The position numbers and the translations under genes are program-made. Source: Liolophura sinensis (taxonomy: Eukaryota > Mollusca > Polyplacophora > Chitonida > Chitonidae). Taken from it: a stretch of DNA of 64,000 nt. The notes beneath the pieces are model-generated. The model was given only the letters and a program-made list of their open reading frames with translations. It was not told where the DNA came from and ran no database searches. The stretch is taken from positions 8,109,375 through 8,173,374 of the forward strand of contig NC_088297.1 of the NCBI RefSeq assembly GCF_032854445.1, written 5' to 3'. Below are positions 47,479 through 57,419 of this stretch, one piece after another (the stretch's first letter is position 1; each line of letters opens with the position of its first letter).

Positions 47479-49452
47479 TGTCCACGTCGACAGCTAGGGA
47501 TATACTAGAGCTGTTCTCTAGCCGGAGATCTCTCACACAGTACTTCACCAGCTGTGTCTGAAGAAGATATACGGACTTCGAAAACTCAGATGTGACGCGA
47601 CGATATTACAGCGATGATGAAAATGATAATCAAAAAATGTCACATTTAACCGTACGGAACGAGTGGAAGGCTGGTTTGGATAAGGTGATTACATTGTTGT
47701 TTTTATTTATTTATTTGCTTGGTGTCTTTACAGCTTTGGTCATAGTTTTTGCATCGAAATAACGGTATTTAGCTATGAATGGGCGAAGGAGAATCTATAT
47801 TCTACATTCTTACAGTTAATGATTCCAAATTTTATCGATATTCGTCATTAGATAGTTCTTCGCGAGAAAGATGACGTTATTTGTACGGGCAGTCATATAC
47901 ATTCATCAAGCAAACAAACAAGTAATGGCGTACTGGGACAAAGGCATGTCGTTTTTACAGATCATCAGCAATGTGAAACTTCTGAGGTGCCAACTTGCTT
48001 GAATCAATCAAATGGACGTGCTCGATCCATATCTCCCGCAGGTCGGTTCCGATCTGTCTGAAAGCACTTCAGTCTCTGCAGTGCTTGTGAACTACATCTA
48101 TGCTGTACAATTCCGGATTTTCAGAGACAGTGACATACGTGTAAGCCTATCCCAGAAAAAAAAACGGTTAAATGCTTGGACCCACCTGTTTTAGGATGTT
48201 TAGTAATCCCCAGTGCGTTTTTCCTCGATTTACTTTTTTAAAAAAATAATTAAGTCTAAACATGTATTATCAACGTATATGCATGTTAGCTATATATATT
48301 TGCTAAAATGCTGCGGGCCCTACATACCTGCTATGTACGTGTCGTTTGTATTTATCAAACAATCCTCGTTATTTTCATGCCCATCAGGTTCGTTTGTGGG
48401 TCTACATGATAACACATATCCATATATACTGGATTTATTTGCACCATACCAGATTGACTTCCTGTGTCATTATTATTACAGTATACAGGATGTGGGATTG
48501 TAAACGCTCTATTTCTTTTAGGGAATCGTCTATATTCAGCTGGCTGTAAAATCAGTCATACTCGCTACCAAAATTGTCTTAGGCCAGCGACACGTAACAA
48601 CCCAAGCTCTACAAGCTAAGTTTCGACGCCAAGAACTCATTGCCTCGGGTGAGGTCATAATGATTCAAAAGCTAGTTATCTGCTGGACGATGGGCGTGGG
48701 GAGAAATTTGTTTTACAATGGCTGCACCAACAAGCGGTCAAAGGAAATTTCACGAAGTAACATAGTCTACACTGTACGGTTTCTGCTAATATACTATATG
48801 GCTTTCAAAACATCCATCTCTAAATCCACACCGCCGTAAGATAAAATAAAATTAATTTATTAAGGTTATATCACAATAAATCCTCGTGGATTGGCTGTTC
48901 TGGATGAAATTCTAACAGTAAGTCTACATTTAAATTACACAGTATTCGTCCTAATACGTGTATTTTAGTGCGATAATTGTAGGTATACTACTGCAAGACT
49001 TGGGCCGATGGCCACATGACAAGAAACATATTAGGGGCATTCAGATGACGATGAAATGAATTTTTACCGGAATATTTCGTAGAACAGATGATAACATGTG
49101 CACTTTATTGATAACCCCTTGAAAACATATGCGATATCTAATCAGTGAGTGACAGTAAAAAGGCTCCCATAGAGTATACAATTAAGTGTTTAATTAGGTA
49201 CAGTGACACTTAATCAGCTTTTTACCTGTTCAGGTGTAGATCTGATTGCTTTGGCTATAGTTTGAGGTCAGAAACCTGGGTTGGAAGCGCACCTTGTGAC
49301 CTTTTCACTTATATTTATTTATTTATTCGTGGAAAGCAAGAGTTCTTCGTGCATGGCATTATAACTGAGATGCGCAATCGAGCGTTTCTTGCCGCTAATT
49401 CCAGTTGAACAAAGAGAATGGGAGAATCGAGGAATACTTGAAACGCTCGATT
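47479..49452. other. Gene-free stretch upstream of OATP-B
   Basis: No coding gene is recognised. A short (TTTA)n/TTTGCTTGGTGTC stretch at about 47702-47730 may be a SINE-A tail relic. One dispersed-repeat copy lies at 48510-48690. Confidence 0.5.
48510..48690 (+). repeat. Unclassified dispersed repeat F, copy 1
   Basis: Shares with 50850-51100 and, inverted, with 51857-51960 the ordered blocks TTTCTTTT, GTAAAATCAGTCATACTCGC, CCAAAATT and GYGACACGTAACAAC. No open frame, tRNA head or clear terminal repeats were seen. Confidence 0.65.
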
Positions 49453-49507
49453 CCCGTCGTGTAGGTGAAATATTCTTGAGTACGGCGTAAAACACAAATC
49501 AAAAATG
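49453..49507 (+). mobile_element. SINE-A tail, 5'-truncated
   Basis: CGTCGTGTAGGTGAAATATTC and the tail motif are present, joined directly to the minisatellite that follows. Confidence 0.75.
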
Positions 49508-49968
49508 AATAATCTGAGACAAAAGTCTGTTGTACTGGAGGCATCAGTTTGTGCACTGAGCAATCTGAAATAACAGTCTTTTGTACTGCATCATCAGTTC
49601 GTTCACTGAACAATCTGAGATAATAATCTGTTGTACTCGAGGCCTCAGTTCGTGTACTCAACAATTTGAAAATAGTTTTTGGTACATGAGACTTTAAGTC
49701 ATGCGCTGTACAAAGGACGATAATAGTCTGTTGTACTTGAGCGCGTAATTGGTGTACGAATGCGGTTAACAGTCTGTTGTACTGGAGGCCTTAATTGGTG
49801 TGCTGTACGAACGAGGAAACAGACTGGAGGCCTTAATTGGTGTGCTGTACGAATGAGGATAATAGTCTGTTGTACTGGAGGCCTTAATTGGTGTGCTGTA
49901 CGAACGAATAATAGTCTGTTGTACCTAAGGCCACAAGTCTTGTTCTGAATTAACGAGGATAAAAGTTT
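49503..49968 (+). repeat. Minisatellite, about 50-bp unit, about 9 copies
   Basis: The phrase AGTCTGTTGTACTGGAGGCC followed by TTAATTGGTGTGCTGTACGA, or TCAGTTYGTGCACTGA in earlier units, recurs. The right half is much more homogeneous than the left, as expected if new units were added on that side. Confidence 0.9.
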
Positions 49969-50307
49969 GCAGCTTGAATATAATAATCCATACAGGCCTA
50001 TGAGATTAGAACAATGCGGATTTATTTATATTGAGTATCACAGCTACCCAACCACAGCAGATATAGGGGAAAACACTTTAGCTGCCTACAATAAAACAAT
50101 TATTATCAATCATGATGAAAAATATGACAACCATTGTCATAATTTATTATCCAATTCCTGTTTACCTTTAAAGATATACATCATTAGCATATTATGCCGT
50201 ATTATTAATATTGATATTTGTAATAACAGTTTTCTTAATATCGCGATCTTTTTTTTTTTTTAGAAACTTTGTTATTTTTGTATTTAATAATTTCTTTATT
50301 GAATGGT

Positions 50308-50430
50308 TTTGTTTATCTATTTGATTAGTGGTTTCAGACTTACCCATGAATATTTCATTTCAACCACGGAGGAAGCCCACGACCATCCCCACATATGAAC
50401 ACTGATGATCAAGGCGTTAAATACTAAGGA
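50308..50430 (-). mobile_element. Degenerate SINE-A relic
   Basis: Complement of the tail (ATTTGATTAGTGGTTTCAGA, ATGAATATTTCATTTCAACC) and of GGTCGTGGGCTTCC can be read in order, with deletions. Confidence 0.5.
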
Positions 50431-50443
50431 AATAAATAATTCA

Positions 50444-50725
50444 GGGGAGCCTCCGTGGCTGAGGGGGGGGGGGGGCGGGGGGCGGGGGGCTGGGGGTCGG
50501 TAGCACGCCAGCGCGCCGCAATGATCAAGTAGCCTCTCACCAGTGTGGTTGCTGTGAGTTCAAGTTCAATACATGGTGGCTTCTTTCCGGTATGGCCGCA
50601 ACCTGCGGATGGTTATGGGTTTCCCCGGGCTCTGCCATGTTTCCTTTGGCCATAATGCTGGCCGCCGTCGTATAAGTGAAATGTTCTTGAGTACGGCATA
50701 AAACACCAATCAAATAAATGCATAA
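50444..50725 (+). mobile_element. SINE-A with a G-run expansion in its head
   Basis: Flanked by ATAAATAATTCA at 50432-50443 and 50726-50737. The A-box region after CCTCCGTGGCTGAG is replaced by about 40 bases of nearly pure G (50463-50500), which should destroy its Pol III promoter. The body and tail are normal. Confidence 0.9.
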
Positions 50726-50849
50726 ATAAATAATTCAAGCGCTCGTTTTCACGGCATTAAATTCTTAAACAATTCACTTTTCATACATTATGCAAGCAAG
50801 TCAGTATCAGCATACATTTATACACTAAACACAAATACTCTTCCATAGT

Positions 50850-51100
50850 CTGTTTCTTTTGGCAGTCGCCAGTGTTCAACTGTCTGTGAAGTCAGTCATG
50901 CTCGCAATCAAAATTTCCTTTAGTTAGTGACACGTAACAACAAACAAGCTTTACACATGGATATGTCGGAAGTCCATATTCTCGCAAAGAAAATGGAGCT
51001 AGAAGACATTTTCTAATTCATAATCTTAAACCCCTTAAAGCATTGTTTCGACACAAAGAAGTTATTGCATTGGACGACGTCATAATTGTTAAAAAAAAAA
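50850..51100 (+). repeat. Dispersed repeat F, copy 2
   Basis: Contains TTTCTTTTGGCAGTCGCC, AAGTCAGTCATGCTCGCAAT, GTGACACGTAACAAC, then TTTCGACACAAAGAAGTTAT, matching copy 1 with an 80-base insertion in the middle. Confidence 0.65.
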
Positions 51101-51304
51101 TGGGATGCTGGTTACTGCACGGAGTTCGAGGTGTTTTGACGAAGGGCGACACCAGTTACCTGAACTGCGGTAGACTTTAATTTAAACCCCGTTTCTGACA
51201 CTGCCATATTTGACAACGTTTGCACGTTTGAGTATAATATAACCTTCATAAGTAAATTTTATTTTATCTCTTGAAGTTTATGATCTCACAGCAGTATGAT
51301 ATTA

Positions 51305-51571
51305 TTTATTTATTTATTTGATTGGTGTTTTACGCCGTACTCAAGAATATTTCACTTATACGACGGCGACCAGCATTATGGTGGGTGGAAATCGGGCACA
51401 GCCCAGGGGGAAACCCACGATCATCCGCAGGTTGCTGCAATACCTTCCCACATACGGCCGGAGAGGAAGCCAGCATGAGCTAGACTTGAACTCACAGCGA
51501 CCGCATTGGTGGGAGGCTCCTGGGTCATTACGCTGCGCTAGCGCGCTAACCGACTGAGCCACGGAGGCCCC
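51305..51571 (-). mobile_element. Full-length SINE-A with 13-bp target-site duplication
   Basis: CAGTATGATATTA at 51292-51304 and 51572-51584 flanks it exactly. Confidence 0.95.
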
Positions 51572-51856
51572 CAGTATGATATTACAGTTGGTTGTTAGTA
51601 AATCGTAAAACAACAAGAAAAACAACGCAGTGTATTCTCTAACACAGTAGTGTTACTGTGAGTGGAATTTGTTCTAACTACATGCTGGTGCAACGAAAGT
51701 GAAAGAAATTACTCTCCACGCTCAATGTTCAGCATTCCACAAGTTTGTGAATAATTATTGTGTTCGGAGCCAGGCTTACGGAGATTAACATTATGAATTA
51801 GGAAAATTATTCTAACTGCATTTTCCTTGCAATGATATAGATGAACAAGATATCAG

Positions 51857-51960
51857 TGTGTAGAGCTTATGGTGGTACGTGTCACTAAGGAAGGGCAATT
51901 TTGGCAGCGACTATGACGGATTTTACACATAGTGCAACACACGCCAGTGGCTAAAAGAAA
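51857..51960 (-). repeat. Dispersed repeat F, copy 3
   Basis: On the minus strand: TTTCTTTTAGCCACTGGCG, GTAAAATCCGTCATAGTCGC, AGTGACACGTACCACC, AAGCTCTACA, in the same order as copy 1. Confidence 0.6.
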
Positions 51961-52499
51961 TAGACTATAGATTCTGCTTAACTTAGGGCTATCTAATTCA
52001 AGCTATACAAAATAGTATTAACACAATAGTAAAAGACTATCATAAAATCAGTAATTAAGATCCGATAAAACGACCAGCTGTGTCGCATTCGAGAACTTAT
52101 CCATTCAGCAAAATAACACCACTCGAAAGGTTCGGCAAATTATCCAATCAACGAAGTTCTGCAAATCAGTCCAAAAATCAATACACTGGGGAAGAAGTCT
52201 AAAACTGTTACTGGATCAGTATGGTAGATCATGAATGCTATGGTGATTTGGCAAAGTGGTGCATGTAACATGTTTGTGAATGTCGGCAGTAAACTGGATT
52301 GGAACTTTTCCAGAAATAGAGGTAACAAGTGGCATTCGCCAATAATGTGAACTGCACCCTCACTGTGAGGAGTATGAAAATAACGTCGCACAATATTGAT
52401 TGAAATTATTTATTTATTTCATTGGTGTTTCGAGACGTTGGTGTATACGACGGCGCTCTGTGTTGTAGTGGGCAGATTACAACATGCATGTTCTAAAAA

Positions 52500-52833
52500 C
52501 TGTCGGGACCGGTAGATCCAGGATCAATCCTTGGTCGAGTCACATCTAAGACTTTAAAAGAGGAAGTTGTAACTTCCTCGCTTGGCGTTCAGCATGAAGG
52601 GGATAGTGCAACGACTGGTTGACCCGTATCAGTATAATGGCTCGGGCGGGGCGGCTTGCTTGCCTTCGGTAAGTCGTCTCAGTGATGCAGCACTAAATAA
52701 AAGAGCGGTGGAAATCCGTCCTGCAACAAGGAGGCACATTACACGTGCATGCACCCTAATGATTCCTTCGTAGTCATATGACTGAAAAATTGTTGAGTAC
52801 GACGTTAAACCCCAAGCACTCACTCACTCACTC
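52500..52833 (+). mobile_element. SINE-B copy with partial tRNA-like head
   Basis: Head remnant GGATCAATCCTTGGTCGAG at about 52519, full body, tail and (ACTC)n at about 52816-52833. It directly abuts the LINE relic at 52840. Confidence 0.9.
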
Positions 52834-52839
52834 TAAAAA

Positions 52840-53600
52840 CTGTTGCTTCCTCTGTGTTGGACGTGCTATAAGTGAAATGAAAGGCACAAAACCTCACCAT
52901 CATGAAACCCCGTTCAACATAGTTCGGTACGACGATGACTGTGATACACAGTTACAAAGTAAATGGGAGCATATTTTACAGCTAAATGAAATCAATGTAG
53001 AAAGTGTTTTCTTATCTCTCTTCAAAAGTACTACAGATCTAAAACTGAGAGATTTTCAATGTAAAATTTTATACCGAATGTGTCCTAGAAAATCTTATCT
53101 GCACAAAGCTGGCGGAAAAATGATGACGTTTGTGAACTCTGTAACAAAGAAAAGGAAACCATTGAGCATTTATTTATCCAGTGTAAAATAGTTAAAATGC
53201 TTTGGTCGAAATTTGAAAGGTGGTTAAAGCAGGAGTACAACTTTATGTGCAAAATCAACAATGTTGCAGTAAGCCTAGACTTATTAAAAAAACAATAGGA
53301 AACACTACTTATGTTAGCAAAAAGTGGATTTGAGAGACAAAAAAATAAAATCCCCCCCCCGTTACAAATTAATAAAACAGTTGAACACTTTAGAATTGAA
53401 GAATATACTGTCAAAATAGCAGGTGCGGAATGTGAATTAAAAACAAATGGAGTAGCAGCTATAATGAACAAATAAACGTACAAAAATGCGAGTGGAGGTC
53501 AGAGCGAACGTGTGGCTGCATATAAATGTTAGCCTTTTTGTAGGTGAAGGAAAGAAGACATTGTACATACAGTAAAGTAGATCAATTTATTTTCGTTTTA
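52840..53600 (+). mobile_element. LINE relic, C-terminal zinc-knuckle region
   Basis: Translation gives KWEHILQLNEINVE, then LKLRDFQCKILYRMCPRKS, and after a frameshift near 53112 the stretch CELCNKEKETIEHLFIQCKI, a C-x2-C-x8-H-x4-C knuckle typical of the region after the reverse transcriptase in L1/Tx1-like LINEs. Stops and further frameshifts follow. The RT domain is absent, as usual for a 5'-truncated copy. It is a different lineage from the LINE at 1-2112. Confidence 0.8.
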
Positions 53601-53654
53601 GAACTTTCCCAACCGAATAAAATACCTTTAAAATATTGAATTCTTTCGTATATA

Positions 53655-53915
53655 TGTGTGTATGATTGGAGTTTTACGTTTTAATTGTTCAGTTATATGA
53701 CGATGGAAGAGTCATTAGGTTTGTGCACATATATTGCGTCTTCTTGAGGCAGGACGAGTCCATGTCGCCAAAGTGCTGACGCCACTGAAGTATCATAGCG
53801 AAAACCCCAAGACATGACACCCTACCCAGTCACATTATGCTGACACCGGGCCAATCGATCAGGTTTCCTTGCTCTAACCTCTCAGTGCTGGGTGCCAACG
53901 GATTCTATTTTGACC
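53655..53915 (-). mobile_element. SINE-C copy
   Basis: Complement of TGGCACCCAGCACTGAGAGG, GTGTCAGCATAATGTGACTG and GGTGTCATGTCTTGGGG can be read. The tail lies at about 53665-53710. Confidence 0.75.
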
Positions 53916-53964
53916 TTTCGGACGCTGTGATTATAAAGGATGTCATATCTTTACTTTTTGCTTG

Positions 53965-54212
53965 ATTTATTTATTTATTTATTTGATTGGTGTTCTACGC
54001 CGTACTCAAGAATATTTCACTTATGGTGGAAACCGTGCAGAGTCCGGGGGAAACCCACGACAATCTGCAGGTTGTTAACAGACCTTCCCACTTACGGCCG
54101 GCGAGGATGCCAGCATGAGCTGGACTTGAACTCACAGCGACCGCATCGGTGAGAGGCCTCTGGGTCATTACGCTGCGCTAACGAGCTAACCAACTGAGCC
54201 ACGGAGGTCACC
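53965..54212 (-). mobile_element. SINE-A copy with a small body deletion
   Basis: Head complement TGAGCCACGGAGG and tail are present. About 25 bases around the CCACCATAATGCTGGCCGCC block are missing. No clear target-site duplication. Confidence 0.9.
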
Positions 54213-54214
54213 TG

Positions 54215-54356
54215 TAAAATTTTATAAGTGGTATTGTATAAGTGGTATGGTACAAGTGGTATGGTATGGTATGGTATAGGTGGTATGGTATAAGTGGTAT
54301 GGTATAGTATAAGTGGTATGGTATAAGTGGTACGGTATAAGTGGTATAAGTAAGTG
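54215..54356 (+). repeat. Short-unit tandem array (GGTATAAGT / GGTAT)
   Basis: Units of GGTATGGTATAAGT and shorter forms repeat irregularly for about 140 bases right after the SINE-A head. Confidence 0.9.
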
Positions 54357-54944
54357 TGTTTTTTAAACTGCTAAGCCGCCGTCATTTCTCAAAACTTCCA
54401 TGAATCCGATTTTTGTTTTTACAAATGTTTCGTAGAAATGTAGAACTCAAAACGTGGTTTAACTAACGCTACAACTTACAGTTAATAGAAACACACAACA
54501 GGGAAAAATTCAGCCAATCAGTGATTTAATGAACTGTACCGTTACCAGCGGAAGATGTACAGAAACCTAAAGGTAGATAATTCATTATGGAGATTAAAAC
54601 GTCTCCATTCAAAATATAAAATATTCCACTATTTACAACAAAATAACAATAATTGGATACAGTGACTCACTAAACTCAGTTAAAATGATCACGTATTTCA
54701 CAAGACGGCGTTCCAAATAACTTGATGTACAACCCCAAAAAAGAGACATATAATCATGGCACACCTTTGAGTTATTTACAACACAACAACACAGAAACGA
54801 ACATATCACAAAGATAGTAGTAACTTATAAAAAAGACATAAACCGATATGGATTTAACCATATAAAATGAAATACCGAATGGAAAGAGTTAAAATGGTTT
54901 CATCACATAGAATGACATACCACACAGAAACATAAAAAAAACGG

Positions 54945-55180
54945 GCAGATATATGACAAAATGCAAGATATGGGACTAACTGACAGGTATATGACAAAAT
55001 GACAGATTTATGACAAAATGACAGATTTTGACAAAATGACAGATTTTTGATAAAATGAAAGATACTTTACAAAATGACAGTTTTACAAAAGGACATATTT
55101 CTAACAAAATGAAAATTTTTTGACAAAATGACATATATGACAAAATAACCGATTTATGACAATAGGAAAGATAGATAACA
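54945..55180 (+). repeat. Degenerate tandem array, 17-22-bp unit
   Basis: TGACAAAATGACAGATTT recurs with length changes. It ends just before the (AAAT)n side of the SINE-A at 55189. Confidence 0.85.
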
Positions 55181-55188
55181 TGAAAGAT

Positions 55189-55425
55189 TTATTTACTTGA
55201 TTGGTGTTTTACGCCACATTCAAGAATATTTCGCTTATATGGCGGCGGTCAGCATTATGTTGGGAGAATACCGGGGAGAGCCCGGGGAAACAAACGACCA
55301 TTCGCAGGTATCTGGCAGACCTTCCCACATACGGCCGGAGAGGAAACCACCAGCATGAGCTGGATATGAATTAACCCAGAGCGACCGCATTGGTGAGAGG
55401 CTCCTGGGTCATTGCCCCGTGATGG
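55189..55425 (-). mobile_element. SINE-A copy lacking its 5' end
   Basis: Runs from ATTTACTTGATTGGTGTTTT to GTGAGAGGCTCCTGGGTCAT. The tRNA-like A box is missing. Confidence 0.85.
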
Positions 55426-56904
55426 TTCACTCGGCATGGACACATCATAACGCTGCCATAACATTTACAAGTTAATGATGTACATTAACAGATATGTAGC
55501 AATAATAACAGCTGCAAAATGTTTACTCGAAAATATACTATTATCGGTCAAAATTGCTTTTGGTTTCTATCGATAATTTTATTTTATTTAATAGCTTAGA
55601 CGAATGCCAGTGAACTCCCCCTGTAGTACAAAAGAAAGATACAAAACGTGATAAATAGAAAAAGAGCTTTATCTGTAATTGGAATATTGGTATTTCGCGT
55701 TCATAAAATATTCCTACACAATGGCATTACCTCGCACGTCATCACACCACCCGGTCTGTTGCACACACTGTTACTTACTCAATCATTTAAACACTGTCGA
55801 ATACACTTAACATAGGCTGCATGTTCTAAAACCGAATTTTTCAAAATGTTTGTCACATTATTTTGAGTGCAAGAAAATTCATTACGGATGGTTTCACAAA
55901 AATGTCGTTTTCAGTATACTCCATAAATGAATTTTATGGAAAAAAAAAACATGATGGTGTCGCCATAACACGTAGATGTGGTTCAAATAGGCTACCCGAT
56001 TTTATCATAACTCATATGCTTTTATGGCGTAGAAACAAAATTAAAATAATTTGGAGCCGATTTGGGGCTACGTTTTGAAATACACCGGAGATTTATTTCT
56101 CAGTCATACAAATGTGGCGTCCTCAACAGCAAATGTGGCGTCCATAACAGCAAATGTGGCGTCCATAACTGCAATGACGTCATTGTTTTCAGCTGTATTA
56201 CATATGACTGGCAATATGGTGGACATGGGGACATTATTCACTCTGGTCAAACTAACAACTCATGTACGTGCACTCAAACAACACAGCATAATCTTGTAAA
56301 TGGCCACCGGCCATTTCATTCCGAACATACACGTGTATATATACTTGAACCCGACACGACCTGTGAGAGCTGTACACCATGCCACACACCAACAGACTTC
56401 CCTATAAACTTCAGATTTAAGACAGTCCGAGGGTCAGGGGAATATGGTTTAAACCATCAAAGGGATACCTGTCCTCGCGCATTGGAGACTCTGGTCTCCT
56501 TGTACGTTAGCCATTTCATCTGCTATTAGAGACTCTCCATATTTTTACATGGCTTATACGTTTATTACAAGTTTTTACACAACTCTATTACTTTGTTTTC
56601 ACACAACTTTACATTTTTGTGTTGGAAAGAGCACACTGGTGTGTGGAAATGGCTCCTTCACATTCGCCTCCCCCCTCCCCCTCCAAAAAAAAATGCACCA
56701 TCGTAACAAGCAGTGGCGCAACTATGTGTTAAGGCACTTTCCTCCCGCCTGCCGAGGTAACAAAGACTATTAAATGCCAAATATTTTTATAGCATGAATA
56801 TAGAGCCAATGGAATCAATGGTTTAAAAAAAACAAAACAATCTTTATATGGTAGCAAGAAATGACTTTGTGGTAAAATGTACCAGAGCAATCCACAAGAA
56901 CTCT
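55426..56904. other. Gene-free stretch
   Basis: The longest open frame is 56062-56529 (+, 155 codons). It runs through a 21-bp tandem repeat, is rich in Cys/Thr/His, has no signal peptide or splice context and resembles nothing I know, so it is not called as a gene. Confidence 0.5.
56110..56172 (+). repeat. 21-bp tandem repeat, 3 copies
   Basis: The unit is AAATGTGGCGTCCATAACAGC with two substitutions in the first copy and one in the last. The period is a multiple of three, so any frame through it stays open. Confidence 0.95.
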
Positions 56905-57004
56905 CATCGTAATGTTGGCCGCTGTCGTATAAGTGAAATATTACTGAGAACGGCGTAAAGACCGATGGGATAAATGAAGAAACAAATAAATCAATAAATA
57001 AATG
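56905..57004 (+). mobile_element. SINE-A, 5'-truncated and diverged
   Basis: TAATGTTGGCCGCTGTCGTA, then a worn tail (TTACTGAGAACGGCGTAAAG) and an A-rich AATAAATC end. Confidence 0.8.
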
Positions 57005-57419
57005 TGTGCAAATGCTCACAGCAGCACGACAATTCGCTGTGCTAAATGTGTGGCTCTTTAGCGTTCAGGTATCGTATGAGCTTAACGTTTCATCGTTGCC
57101 AGTTTTCAGAAAGAGGCTCAACAAACCATGTTGCTCAGAATTCATAAAATGGAGACAGTGTTCGATATGTTTGACTTGGACAATGACTCTTTCCAAGTAC
57201 TCTGGTTGTATATGAGTATCATTTCAGAGGAGAATTTCTTTAGGGGCTATAACAGACTGTGTTTTTACATGGTTGACAAGTTTATACGCAACTCCGTTAA
57301 AGAGTACACTGGTATGTAGAATACGTTCAGGTGTCTCTTGAAGGCAATCACCGTTCTGAACGTCCACCGGAGCGATAACGACTCAGCGCAGACATTTTGC
57401 ATTACATCCTGGACGAGTA

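Noticed and set aside
52140-52391. Minus-strand frame with AVHIIGECHLL as LINE C-terminus
   Set aside because: It faintly recalls the HfL..C region after LINE reverse transcriptases, but the cysteine pair is incomplete and no other LINE block is nearby.
53085-53483. 132-codon minus-strand open frame
   Set aside because: Antisense to the LINE zinc-knuckle relic, which explains the sequence better.
56062-56529. 155-codon open frame on the plus strand as a gene
   Set aside because: It crosses a 21-bp tandem repeat whose period is a multiple of three, has no splice context, signal peptide or recognisable domain, and overlaps another open frame in the same repeat.
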